Shown: positions 1 through 6,960 of the stretch, one piece after another
How the letters are laid out: each line of letters opens with the position of its first letter
How positions within the stretch are numbered: position 1 is the stretch's first letter
From: Synergistaceae bacterium UBA1358
Lineage (GTDB): Bacteria > Synergistota > Synergistia > Synergistales > Synergistaceae
Direction: 5' to 3'
Length of the DNA stretch: 9,223 nt
Assembly: GCA_002306075.1 (NCBI GenBank)
Contig: DBRW01000053.1
Coordinates: forward strand, 1 to 9,223
Made by a program: the position numbers and the translations under genes
Notes under the pieces: generated by a model
The model's database searches: none
The model's input: only the letters and a program-made list of their open reading frames with translations
What the model was told of the DNA's origin: nothing

Positions 1-291
1 GGAGCCGCCGATACTTTTCCTGTCGCTATTCCGGACCAGGACGGTGTTTTTATCATGTCGACGAGGATCGAACTCGATCCCGGAGCTTCTATAGGCTGCC
101 ACAGGCACGAAGGTACTGAAGAGGTGTATTTCATCATGTCCGGTGAGGGGCTCTACACCGAAGAGGGAGAGGACAGCAGGGCACTTCCGGGGGACGTGTT
201 TCTGTGCAGAGAGGGGAGATCTCACGGGATAGTGAACACGGGCAATGACAAGCTCGTCATGTGTGCCGCGATAGCAAAATACGGCAAATAA
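1..291 (+). CDS. Cupin-domain protein, 3' part (5' end outside window)
   Basis: The reading frame is open from the first base and ends at TAA (289-291), giving 96 visible residues. The ATG at 55 is probably internal, because sensible cupin-like sequence continues upstream of it to the edge. Both cupin motifs are visible. Motif 1 has G28, H34, H36, E41 and G48 in the exact G-x5-HxH-x4-E-x6-G spacing. Motif 2 has G64, G72, H75 and N79, with Arg at position 70 where the family usually has Pro. The three His and one Glu are the usual metal ligands of a cupin barrel. Small single-domain cupins include sugar isomerases, dioxygenases and sugar-binding proteins, so the substrate cannot be told from sequence. 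It is the only plus-strand gene here, and it converges on the minus-strand cluster across a shared terminator. Confidence 0.87.
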   Translation, partial: GAADTFPVAIPDQDGVFIMSTRIELDPGASIGCHRHEGTEEVYFIMSGEGLYTEEGEDSRALPGDVFLCREGRSHGIVNTGNDKLVMCAAIAKYGK

Positions 292-309
292 AATAAATAA
301 TAATCAAAG

Positions 310-352
310 AACTGCCGGGATCTTGGGCGATAATGCTCCGGTCCCGGCAGTT
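310..352. terminator. Bidirectional Rho-independent terminator
   Basis: A perfect 11-bp stem (310-320 AACTGCCGGGA with 342-352 TCCCGGCAGTT) encloses a 21-base loop. T/A-rich sequence lies on both sides: TTATTATTT to the right on the plus strand, and a run of A and T at 285-309 that reads T-rich on the minus strand. It sits between the converging cupin and substrate-binding-protein genes and can serve both. Confidence 0.85.
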
Positions 353-353
353 A

Positions 354-1322
354 TTATTTGATCTTATTACTACCGCTGATAAGCTGCCAGCACTTCAAAA
401 GGGAGGAATCGAGCCTGACGATCGAAGGGAGCATAAGGTCGAATTCGTCCATCTCCCAGACCATGCCGTTCCTGACCGCCGGTATATTCTTGAACCTTGT
501 GTCCTTCATTATCTCCTCTCTGGAGACGGAGGCAACGCCCCTCCTTATATTTTTAAGGGTTATTATGACCTCTGCGTCCTTTCCTTCCGAAGCAAGTTTT
601 TGCGGGCCGTAAAATATATACCACGGATAATCCTTTATTTTGGTCCCGCCTGCGTCTGTTATGATCCTGGCTCCGGTCGAATCTATAAGCCTGGCCCCCC
701 ACGAATCAGCCGCGCATGTTGAAAAATCTGCTCCCGCAATGACGAATACCTTCTTGTTTTTAGTCTTTGCAGATCTTATCTCACCTTTATACAGGGATTT
801 TTCCGACAGCAAAAGCGTCTGGGCGGCCTCTTTTGATCTTCCGGAAATGGCGCCCAACTTCTCAAGGTATTGTGTCAGGACCGCCCATTTAGGCCTGTCC
901 AACGCGGCATACTTGATCCCGGCCTTATCCAGGTCTTTCATAAGGCCCATGTTTTTCTTCGCCCACCCGGTATCAACTATCACTATATCGGGGTCCAGGG
1001 CTGCTATCTGTTCTGCGGAGGGCGTCAATGAGAGCCTTGGTATGTTTTTGAGGACCCATTTGCCGTCAGCTGAAAAATTGACCCCGACAAGCTGGCGGAC
1101 CGCTCTGATAGCGACGAGATTTTCTGTATGGGCATCGCTCAAGGACACTATCCTGACCGCGGGACGTGGAAGTTCAACGCTTCTCTGAAGATCGTCAATG
1201 ACTGTCAGCGGTTTCGAGGCCCAGGAAATTTCACAGCCGATCAAAATAAAGATAAAGGTCAAAACAAAGAAAAATATGCCATATTTGTTTTTCGTGGTCT
1301 GCGAATTTCGACCTTGGTCCAC
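354..1322 (-). CDS. ABC transporter substrate-binding protein, BtuF/FecB (Peripla_BP_2) type
   Basis: The 322-residue product looks like the periplasmic binding component of an iron-siderophore, heme or cobalamin importer. Residues 11-29 are a basic then strongly hydrophobic export signal. It could be cut by signal peptidase I after A35 (S-W-A), or be lipidated at C30, since LIGC fits a lipobox. The mature part opens with the family pattern: V41-I-D-D then L51-P-R-P and R57-I-V-S-L. S102-x-E-x-I-A-A-L-D-P-D-I-V-I (102-115) is the classic segment of the PF01497 fold. The start is GTG at 1322, chosen because AAGGAGGTG lies just upstream (1330-1338). An ATG two bases before the GTG is out of frame. 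No permease or ATPase gene is in the window, so it is an orphan here. The ligand is unknown; the family call is firm. Confidence 0.9.
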   Translation of the reverse strand: MDQGRNSQTTKNKYGIFFFVLTFIFILIGCEISWASKPLTVIDDLQRSVELPRPAVRIVSLSDAHTENLVAIRAVRQLVGVNFSADGKWVLKNIPRLSLTPSAEQIAALDPDIVIVDTGWAKKNMGLMKDLDKAGIKYAALDRPKWAVLTQYLEKLGAISGRSKEAAQTLLLSEKSLYKGEIRSAKTKNKKVFVIAGADFSTCAADSWGARLIDSTGARIITDAGGTKIKDYPWYIFYGPQKLASEGKDAEVIITLKNIRRGVASVSREEIMKDTRFKNIPAVRNGMVWEMDEFDLMLPSIVRLDSSLLKCWQLISGSNKIK

Positions 1323-1329
1323 ATTTTCA

Positions 1330-1338
1330 CCTCCTTAA
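1330..1338 (-). promoter_or_regulatory. Strong ribosome binding site for the substrate-binding protein
   Basis: Read on the minus strand this is AAGGAGGTG, close to the full anti-Shine-Dalgarno complement. Its GGAGG core ends seven bases before the GTG at 1322. It decides the GTG start. Confidence 0.85.
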
Positions 1339-1346
1339 CAACAATT

Positions 1347-1367
1347 TTATCCACAACTTGTGGATAT
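1347..1367. promoter_or_regulatory. Face-to-face pair of DnaA-box sequences
   Basis: TTATCCACAA (1347-1356, plus strand) is a perfect consensus DnaA box. One base later TTGTGGATAT (1358-1367) is the inverted copy, ATATCCACAA. The central 19 bases (1348-1366) form a perfect palindrome around C1357. It lies in the leader of the substrate-binding-protein gene, about 7 kb from the origin boxes upstream of dnaA. It may bind DnaA, act as another operator, or form a hairpin in the mRNA leader. Confidence 0.6.
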
Positions 1368-1457
1368 TTTTGTGACCAACTCTGTCTTCTCAGCCTATAA
1401 TGTCCCCGTTTTCATCTCTTACACTACAGAACACGTGGACAACCCGAAATAAACCAT

Positions 1458-1488
1458 TTACATTTATATGATTTATCGTTAAATGTAA
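1458..1488. repeat. Long-spaced inverted repeat upstream of the substrate-binding-protein gene
   Basis: TTACATTTA (1458-1466) and TAAATGTAA (1480-1488) are perfect 9-base inverted arms 13 bases apart, so their centres lie 22 bp (two helical turns) apart. Outer bases ACCCG (1442-1446) and CGGGT (1496-1500) also pair. The left arm overlaps a possible minus-strand -10 element (TATAAA, 1464-1469). This geometry suits an operator bound by a dimer pair, or an RNA hairpin. No regulator can be named. Confidence 0.45.
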
Positions 1489-1541
1489 GTGTTAACGGGT
1501 GCGGGAACGGACCACGTACATATTGTATTCCAAATATATAA

Positions 1542-1571
1542 AAATAGGGAAGGCGCATGCCTTCCCTATTT
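1542..1571 (-). terminator. Rho-independent terminator of the superoxide reductase gene
   Basis: A perfect 13-bp stem (1542-1554 with 1559-1571) has the four-base loop GCAT. On the minus strand the stem is followed by TTTTTATATAT. It lies 32 bases past the stop of the superoxide reductase gene. Confidence 0.9.
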
Positions 1572-1603
1572 AGCTGCTGTTATCCTTCAGGTCGGGAACG
1601 ACC

Positions 1604-1996
1604 TTATTCTACCTCTATCTCCGCCGAAGATTCCCAAAGCCCGTGTATGTTGCAGTAGCTCTGAACGATCAAAGTCCCGGACTTCGCAAGTTTGAGCGTC
1701 GCACAGCTGCATGGTTCCGTCATTGCCGGACCGGGCGCTGCCGGATCCATCGATGCCGCATGTGCGGTATAGTCAAACTTTGCAAGCTCAATCACAAACT
1801 TACCGTCGAAAGGTTTGTAAAAAAGCTGTATCCAGCTTATGAAGTGCTCCGGCTTATTGGGATGAGGGATCTCTTTTCCAACCGAAACGATAACTTTGAA
1901 TGGCTCGCCCGCTTTAACTTTTGCCGGAGCCTCTATTACCGGTACATGCTTTTCTCCTTTGAAGTCTCCGCTCTGGATCAGATCTCCGAGTTTCAT
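1604..1996 (-). CDS. Superoxide reductase, neelaredoxin type (class II)
   Basis: This cytoplasmic non-heme iron enzyme reduces superoxide to hydrogen peroxide without releasing oxygen, and is typical of anaerobes. All ligands of the Fe(His)4Cys centre are visible in 130 residues: H17 (in GEKHVP), H45 (PHP), H51 (EHF), H118 and C115 (CNIHGLW). E15 and K16, which help at the active site, are also present. There is no N-terminal desulforedoxin domain, so it is the one-iron form; length is normal for neelaredoxin. The start is ATG at 1996; its ribosome site is weak (a G-run, GGGGGC). A CxC pair (C96, C98) lies in a strand just before the iron-binding Cys and is not part of the metal site. No rubredoxin gene is adjacent. 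The gene has its own promoter (2101-2129) and terminator (1542-1571). Confidence 0.95.
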   Translation of the reverse strand: MKLGDLIQSGDFKGEKHVPVIEAPAKVKAGEPFKVIVSVGKEIPHPNKPEHFISWIQLFYKPFDGKFVIELAKFDYTAHAASMDPAAPGPAMTEPCSCATLKLAKSGTLIVQSYCNIHGLWESSAEIEVE

Positions 1997-2055
1997 TAAA
2001 ACGCCCCCATTTCTCTATTTTTATTACCTAATTACTTTGATGATGTCTTCATATT

Positions 2056-2084
2056 TTTATATCTTAGTTCTTTCCCGGCCACAA
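2056..2084 (-). promoter_or_regulatory. Second candidate promoter for superoxide reductase
   Basis: On the minus strand TTGTGG (2079-2084), a 17-base spacer and TATAAA (2056-2061) resemble a sigma-70 promoter. It is weaker than the one at 2101-2129 and would give a leader of about 50 bases. Confidence 0.4.
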
Positions 2085-2100
2085 TCCGCATTTTTACTGC

Positions 2101-2129
2101 ATTATAGATGACAGACAAGGGCTTTTCAA
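2101..2129 (-). promoter_or_regulatory. Near-consensus sigma-70 promoter for superoxide reductase
   Basis: On the minus strand TTGAAA (2124-2129), exactly 17 bases, then TATAAT (2101-2106). It lies just past the stop of the DUF721 gene and points at the superoxide reductase gene, leaving a leader of about 100 bases. This is the best promoter match in the window. No terminator is visible between the DUF721 stop and this promoter, so read-through from upstream is also possible. Confidence 0.75.
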
Positions 2130-2150
2130 AGACAGGACAGACCGATGTGA

Positions 2151-2636
2151 TCATTTCTTCCTCATACTGAGTCTTTCGATCACCGTCTTTAATCTGGCCA
2201 GGCTTTCTGCAAGTTCTTCGTCTTTGACCTCCGCGCTTATCTCCCTGATATTCTTTTGGAGGCTGGCCTCAGAGATCAGGACTGGCGGGCGCCTGAGATG
2301 GTCCGGGAGCGGGTCTTTGGCGGAGGTCTGCCTCCTTACCTTTCCTACCTTTATCTCAAGCCTGACCTCCTTCACCCCCAAATATCTGCTTACAGACCTT
2401 GAAATAACGGATCTCCTTGACATCATGGTCGGAAGCACGCCCGGGGAATCCACGTGTACGGAGATGACCGGAACTTCATCGGTGTACTCGCATGAGACAG
2501 GAGCGCTTCTTTCCGCAGCAGCCTTGCCAACGACTTCAGGCCAGTGATTTTCAAGTTCGGCCAGCTTCATACAGAGCTTCAGGCTGTAAGGGGCATTGTT
2601 TCTGAGGGCTTCTTCGGTACTTTTTATATCATCCAT
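2151..2636 (-). CDS. DUF721 (DciA-like) protein, probable helicase-loading partner
   Basis: The 161-residue product matches the DUF721 layout. A helical start leads into L28-x-x-H-W-P-E-V-V-G (28-37), with the family's W-x-x-V-V-G hallmark. Next come a Pro after a short helix (P46), two beta strands (V56-I-S-V-H-V, V65-x-L), an arginine-rich helix near 73-85 (MSRRSVISRSVSRYLG), and a final strand V91-R-L-E-I. The C-terminal 60 residues look charged and helical. DciA proteins of this family bind the replicative helicase DnaB and help load it in bacteria without DnaC or DnaI; that role here is inferred from family and position. The ATG at 2636 overlaps the mnmG stop by 8 bases, and GAGAAGG upstream may serve as ribosome site, so it is probably translationally coupled. 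It is the last gene of the dnaN run. Identity in DUF721 families is low, hence the caution. Confidence 0.8.
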   Translation of the reverse strand: MDDIKSTEEALRNNAPYSLKLCMKLAELENHWPEVVGKAAAERSAPVSCEYTDEVPVISVHVDSPGVLPTMMSRRSVISRSVSRYLGVKEVRLEIKVGKVRRQTSAKDPLPDHLRRPPVLISEASLQKNIREISAEVKDEELAESLARLKTVIERLSMRKK

Positions 2637-4518
2637 CCGAGTCAGCCTTCTCCCCTGACCGTCTCCTGCTCTCGACAGCCACCCACAGCAGCTGTATGTC
2701 CGTCGGAGGGATCCCTGATATCCTGGATGCCTGTCCGAGGGTGCCGGGCATATACTTTAACAGCTTCTGCCTTCCTTCGGCGGAGAGGCCATGTACCTGT
2801 TCAAAATCAAAATCCTCCGGAAATTTCAGGATCTCCATCCGTCTGAATTTATCGACCTGGCGCATCTGCCTTTCGATATAGCCCTCATACTTGACTGAGA
2901 CAGATATTTTCTCTCCCAGTTCCTTTTCGAGCGGCGATGATACGATATCCGAAAAAACTTCCCAGTTGATCTCAGGCCTTCTGAGAAGTTCTATTGCCGG
3001 CAGGGTTTCCGAAAGCGGCGAAGATTCGGCACCCCGCAGGATCTGGTTGACTTTTTCCGTTGAACTTATCCTGATCCTCTGTATCCGTTCGGTCTCCTCT
3101 TCAACGCGTTTCCACCTGTCCTGAAGTATGTTCCATTCTTCATCCTTCAGGAGGCCTATTTCCCTGCCTGTCTGAGAGAGCCTGGTGTCGGCGTTGTCGT
3201 GGCGAAGCAGCAGCCTGTATTCGCACCTGCTTGTAAGCATCCTGTACGGTTCATTGGTCCCCTTGGTCACAAGGTCGTCTATGAGGACCCCTATGTAGGC
3301 CTGATCTCTCTTCAGCACCAGCGGTCCAAGGCCTTTGACCTTCAGTGCAGCGTTTATTCCTGCCATAAGTCCCTGGGCTCCGGCTTCCTCGTATCCGGAG
3401 GTGCCGTTTATCTGCCCTGCCAGGAAAAGGCCGGGGATCTTTCTGGTTTCAAGCCACGGATAAAGCTGGGTGGGATCCACAAAATCATACTCTATGGCAT
3501 ATCCGGGCCTCAATATATGGGCAGATCCGCACCCCTTCAGCGTCCTGACAGATTCCAACTGGGCCTCGAGGCACATGGATGTGGAAAAATTCTGCATATA
3601 CACCTCACGGCCCTCAGGATTTATGGGTTCAAGAAAAATGGGATGTGTATCCTTTTCAGGGAATCTTATGACCTTGTCGTCTATGGAAGGGCAATATCTC
3701 GGCCCTTCTGAGTCAAGGGTGCCCTGTACCAGGGGAGAGCGATCGAAGTATTTTCTCATTACCTCATGGGTATCGGCATTGGTCCTTGTAAGGGCACAAA
3801 TAACTCCTTTATAGACCCTTTTCTGCCCGAAATGAGAAAATGATTCTGGCTCGCTGATGCTTTCCTGCCGGTCCAGCATATCCCAGTCCACGGAGTCCGC
3901 AAGGAGTCTGGGGGTGGTGTCCGTCCTCAGCCTGCCTGTCTTCAGACCGTTCTCCCTTAAGCTCTTCGAGAGGCCGGAGACTGAGACCATGCCCAGGGGG
4001 CCCGATTTATAAGAGGTGAGCCCTATAAATATCCTGGCGGCAAGATATGTCCCCGTCGCGATGATCACTGTCTTTGAGAGAAACTTCTGACCTGTCCTTA
4101 TCCTGACACCGGCGACCTTCCCGTTTTCGGTCAAAAGATCGGTGACCATTGCCTGGTGGACTTCAAGGTTCGGGCAAGTAAGGATAGCTTTCCTGTAATG
4201 GTTGCCGTATTTTACCGGGTCACACTGTGCCCTTAGGGTCCTCACAGCCGGTCCTTTGGAGGTATTGAGCCATCTGAGATGGTGGGTGGCGCTGTCGGCC
4301 GCTTTTGCCATCTCTCCGCCCAGCGCGTCAATCTCCCTGACCAGATGGCCTTTTGCGGGGCCGCCTATAGAAGGGTTGCACGGCATCATGGCTGTGTTGT
4401 CCAGATAGAGGTTGAGCATCAGCACCCTGGATCCCATGCGTGCGGCTGAAAGCGCTGCCTCGCAGCCTGCGTGACCTCCTCCTATAACTATTACGTCATA
4501 CATGTCTTCAATCTTCAT
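2629..4518 (-). CDS. mnmG: tRNA uridine-5-carboxymethylaminomethyl modification enzyme MnmG (GidA)
   Basis: MnmG, with partner MnmE, uses FAD, methylene-folate and glycine or ammonium to build the (carboxymethyl)aminomethyl group on U34 of tRNAs. The product is 629 residues, the E. coli length, with no frameshift. Visible: FAD-binding G13-G-G-H-A-G; catalytic C47 in PCNPSIGGPAKGH; the second Cys C276 in RYCPSIDDK; RPGYAIEYD (337-345); AGQINGTSGYEEAGAQG (367-383); and NEPYRMLTSRCEYRLLLRHDNADTRL (422-447), diagnostic of the family. The C-terminal YEGYI...RQ and AsRISGI segments are also present. The region usually reading GGRAG and GRLKTGTPPR is altered (KSGPLG at 171-176, GRLRTDTTPR at 195-204). 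MnmE is not in the window. The start at 4518 overlaps recF by 11 bases; M6 (4503) is a possible alternative start, as both have weak ribosome sites. Confidence 0.98.
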   Translation of the reverse strand: MKIEDMYDVIVIGGGHAGCEAALSAARMGSRVLMLNLYLDNTAMMPCNPSIGGPAKGHLVREIDALGGEMAKAADSATHHLRWLNTSKGPAVRTLRAQCDPVKYGNHYRKAILTCPNLEVHQAMVTDLLTENGKVAGVRIRTGQKFLSKTVIIATGTYLAARIFIGLTSYKSGPLGMVSVSGLSKSLRENGLKTGRLRTDTTPRLLADSVDWDMLDRQESISEPESFSHFGQKRVYKGVICALTRTNADTHEVMRKYFDRSPLVQGTLDSEGPRYCPSIDDKVIRFPEKDTHPIFLEPINPEGREVYMQNFSTSMCLEAQLESVRTLKGCGSAHILRPGYAIEYDFVDPTQLYPWLETRKIPGLFLAGQINGTSGYEEAGAQGLMAGINAALKVKGLGPLVLKRDQAYIGVLIDDLVTKGTNEPYRMLTSRCEYRLLLRHDNADTRLSQTGREIGLLKDEEWNILQDRWKRVEEETERIQRIRISSTEKVNQILRGAESSPLSETLPAIELLRRPEINWEVFSDIVSSPLEKELGEKISVSVKYEGYIERQMRQVDKFRRMEILKFPEDFDFEQVHGLSAEGRQKLLKYMPGTLGQASRISGIPPTDIQLLWVAVESRRRSGEKADSDG

Positions 4519-5578
4519 TTACTGTCTCAACTCTCCCTGAATCTATGCGGTATATCCTGCCCGGAAATTTTTCAGCAAAGGGCTCAGCGGTGGAGGCAAA
4601 AACCTGCGTATTTTTCTCCGTCAGAGCGCAGAACAGGATGTTTCTGCCGTCCGAATCGAGTTCTGCTGTTATCTCGTCAAGAAGGAGCACGGGGTTTTTG
4701 CCGAGCTTCCTCCTGACTCCTTCTGCAACTGCAAGTATCAGTGCTATCGCTGTGCGCCTTCTGAAGCCTCTGCTGAGGGAGCGCGACGCAGGCGCACCGT
4801 TGGCCCTTATCAGCAGATCGTCCCTGTGCGGTCCGACCATGGGAACTTTCATGGCATCTTCCCTTGACTTGTTCAGTCTCAGAGAGTGTATGAAATCCTC
4901 TTCCGGGGCCGGAGAAGCCCCGGCCCCTCCCCTCTGGAGGCTTATCTCTGTGGGATAGGGCAGGAGCCCGCACATATCGTTCATCGATCCCGAGATCATT
5001 GCGACAGCCTCTTCACGCATCTTCCATATCCATGATGCGAGGGGAAGGAGCGCCCTGTCTATAAGTTCCGTCCGTCCTCCGTTCCTGAGGATCGCCGTCT
5101 TCTGCCTGATCCCTCTCCTGTAATCATTCAGCCTTGATGCATAAACGGGAACTATGAGCGCAAGGACCATATCCATCATCCTTCTCCTGAAGGAGGCCGG
5201 CCCTTCTATTATCGACATATCGTTGGGCAGGAAGGACAGTACAGGGATCTTCCATCTGAGTTCCGTGGCCGTGACAGGCTTTTCGTCGATCCTGACCGTA
5301 TATCTTGATGAGATCTTGACCTTTATTATCTCTCCGCTTTCATCGTCAAGCTGACCCGTTAACTGTACCTCCGAAGAGCCGCTGTTCCATGTCGGGAGAG
5401 AGGATGATCTTGTGCCCCGTTCGAGCGGGCCCCACCCGGAAACGATGTTTATGCCCTCAAGTATGTTAGTTTTGCCCGAGCCGTTCGGACCCGTAAGTAA
5501 ATTCAACCCCGGGGACCACTTAATCTCCCGGGGTTCAATATTTCTGAAGTTATTGAACCTTACCCGGCTATATCCCAT
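4508..5578 (-). CDS. recF: DNA replication and repair protein RecF
   Basis: RecF is an ABC-type ATPase that binds gapped DNA and, with RecO and RecR, helps load RecA at stalled forks and gaps. The product has 356 residues, the usual length. Walker A is G30-P-N-G-S-G-K-T (30-37), the ABC signature is S268-L-S-R-G-F-R-R-R region (266-275), and Walker B is V297-L-L-L-D-E-I (297-303) followed by AELD, the D-loop. VGPHRDDLLI (248-257) is a RecF hallmark. The signature reads LSRGFRRR, where many relatives have LSQGQQR, so it is somewhat divergent but the key Ser and Gly remain. The ATG at 5578 overlaps the dnaN stop by 11 bases with GGAG directly before it, so translation is probably coupled to dnaN. 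Its own end overlaps mnmG. Confidence 0.97.
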   Translation of the reverse strand: MGYSRVRFNNFRNIEPREIKWSPGLNLLTGPNGSGKTNILEGINIVSGWGPLERGTRSSSLPTWNSGSSEVQLTGQLDDESGEIIKVKISSRYTVRIDEKPVTATELRWKIPVLSFLPNDMSIIEGPASFRRRMMDMVLALIVPVYASRLNDYRRGIRQKTAILRNGGRTELIDRALLPLASWIWKMREEAVAMISGSMNDMCGLLPYPTEISLQRGGAGASPAPEEDFIHSLRLNKSREDAMKVPMVGPHRDDLLIRANGAPASRSLSRGFRRRTAIALILAVAEGVRRKLGKNPVLLLDEITAELDSDGRNILFCALTEKNTQVFASTAEPFAEKFPGRIYRIDSGRVETVNED

Positions 5579-6734
5579 CTCCGGAATCCGGCTCTGTATC
5601 GCCCATGTTCAACTCATCTTCGGTAAGGTTGATGGGTGCTATCAGACAGATGAACTTTTCACTGTCGGCCCTTTTGACCACCATATGTCCGGACGAGCCG
5701 TTGAAGGATAGCCTTACCTGGGGATCCCTGAGAACTTTGAGCGCTTCCATGAAAAATTTAGAATTTACGGCTATCTTGAGGTTTTCTCCGGAAATATCCG
5801 CATATATCTCTTCTTTCGCATTTCCGAAGTCTGGGGCCCTTCCGCGCATTACGAACGAATTTTCCCTCGCAATGTCGAGAATGACCATCCTGTTGTAATC
5901 TTTTACTATCACGTCGACCCTTTCCAGTGCAGAGATTAGATCTCCCCTGTCAAGGACTGCAGTCGTCAGATGGTTTTTGGGGAGGATCTTTTCGTAAGCA
6001 GGGAAGTGCGATTCGACCCTTCTCACTGTAAATTCAACATTGTCAGCCCTGAAATAAAACTGAGCGTCATCATAAAGTATCTCCACCATATACTCCGGGT
6101 TCAGGGAAGCAAGGATCCTCTGTATCTCCTTGATACCCTTCATAGGCAGAAGGGCGCTGTCGGAGTCCACACTTTCGCTTACAGCCGAACCGGAGAGGGC
6201 AAGCCTCCTTGTATCGGTAGAAACTATATTCAGACGTCCGCTGGATATCTGGAAATTAGCCGAAGAAAGATAAAGAGGAAATTCCTCTCCTGACGAAGCT
6301 GCCAGTGTACCCTCTTCAATTACCTCCGCGAGTTCTCCGACAGAAAGCTTACAAAAAAGTTCCGCACCTGCAGATGTAGGCAACGAAGGAAATTCCCTTA
6401 CCGGATATGTGCTGAAGTTATATTTGCTCCTGCCGGCCTTAAGTATTACCTTACCGTCGGATACAGTAAGGTTAAATTCCTCTCCGGGCGATTTCTTAAA
6501 GAGCTCACTGACTATTTTTACAGGAAATACCGCTTCTCCCGGTTCAAGGACGTTAACACCGGATGCAGAGCAAATTATAGAAGTTCTTATATCTGTTGCC
6601 TGAAGCGTTACCTTATCCCTATCCGCTTTTACAAGAACAGATGAAAGGATACTCATTGAGCTGGAACTAGAAGTACTTCTTTCAGCAAGTCCCCAGCTCT
6701 GGAGGAATAATTTTTTGTTTATCAAAAGTTTCAT
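5568..6734 (-). CDS. dnaN: DNA polymerase III beta subunit (sliding clamp)
   Basis: DnaN forms a dimeric ring around DNA that tethers the replicative polymerase and binds many repair proteins through clamp-binding motifs. The product has 388 residues against about 366 in E. coli. The clamp pattern is clear: N-terminal F-L-Q-S-W-G, SILSSVLVKA (28-37), a G-x-V-x-F-P strand for domain 1, R-R-V-E-S-H-F-P-A-Y-E-K (domain 2), and a C-terminal strand F-I-C-L-I-A-P-I-N-L (361-370) matching the usual Y-V-V-M-P-M-R-L end. A serine run (S20 to S26, with T21) replaces part of the usual first-strand turn. After the normal end comes an 18-residue acidic tail (371-388). AGGAGG lies 8 bases before the ATG, a strong ribosome site. 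The gap to dnaA suggests its own or shared transcription; recF follows in overlap. Confidence 0.98.
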   Translation of the reverse strand: MKLLINKKLFLQSWGLAERSTSSSSSMSILSSVLVKADRDKVTLQATDIRTSIICSASGVNVLEPGEAVFPVKIVSELFKKSPGEEFNLTVSDGKVILKAGRSKYNFSTYPVREFPSLPTSAGAELFCKLSVGELAEVIEEGTLAASSGEEFPLYLSSANFQISSGRLNIVSTDTRRLALSGSAVSESVDSDSALLPMKGIKEIQRILASLNPEYMVEILYDDAQFYFRADNVEFTVRRVESHFPAYEKILPKNHLTTAVLDRGDLISALERVDVIVKDYNRMVILDIARENSFVMRGRAPDFGNAKEEIYADISGENLKIAVNSKFFMEALKVLRDPQVRLSFNGSSGHMVVKRADSEKFICLIAPINLTEDELNMGDTEPDSGDGI

Positions 6735-6960
6735 TAGGATGACCTCCTGCTCTTATCTATATAATATCAAAAAAAGTAATAGGCGTAGTAGAGGCTGTGG
6801 ATTTGTTGAAAATGCCGTAAAACGCTTGCAGTCATTGATTTAATTCTGTGGACAAAAATTGAGGCAGAAACTTGATCCATCCACACTATACACAAAAAAG
6901 CGACAGCAAGAGCAAAATTATATTTTAATCGCAAAAATATACACGAAAAAAAACTTGAAT
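6735..6960. other. dnaA-dnaN intergenic region, possible second origin part
   Basis: This 226-bp gap is strongly AT-rich, most of all at 6886-6960. It holds DnaA-box-like sites: TTGTCCACA on the minus strand (6847-6855, one mismatch to TTATCCACA), AAATCCACA on the minus strand (6796-6804, two mismatches) and CCATCCACA on the plus strand (6877-6885, two mismatches). A perfect TTATCCACA lies just beyond, inside the end of dnaA (6980-6988). Boxes next to an AT-rich stretch between dnaA and dnaN resemble the unwinding part of the Bacillus origin. I see no convincing dnaN promoter here. Confidence 0.5.
6743..6748 (-). promoter_or_regulatory. Ribosome binding site of dnaN
   Basis: On the minus strand AGGAGG followed by 8 bases and ATG at 6734. 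It supports the dnaN start. Confidence 0.85.

Noticed and set aside
1370..1401. Plus-strand TATAAT (1396-1401) as a promoter
   Set aside because: The only -35-like match (TTGTGA) is 20 bases away, and nothing convincing is encoded downstream on that strand.
4677..4973. Arginine-rich minus-strand reading frame inside recF
   Set aside because: It is a shifted-frame shadow of the intact recF gene with no domain and no ribosome site of its own.
5581..5591. Small palindrome CCGGA-A-TCCGG at the recF start
   Set aside because: The single-base centre cannot form a hairpin loop, the arms are only five bases, and it lies within the coding end of dnaN.
6886..6960. TATAAT-like and TATAGT-like -10 elements as a dnaN promoter
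   Set aside because: None has a recognisable -35 at 16-18 bases; in such AT-rich sequence chance matches are expected.
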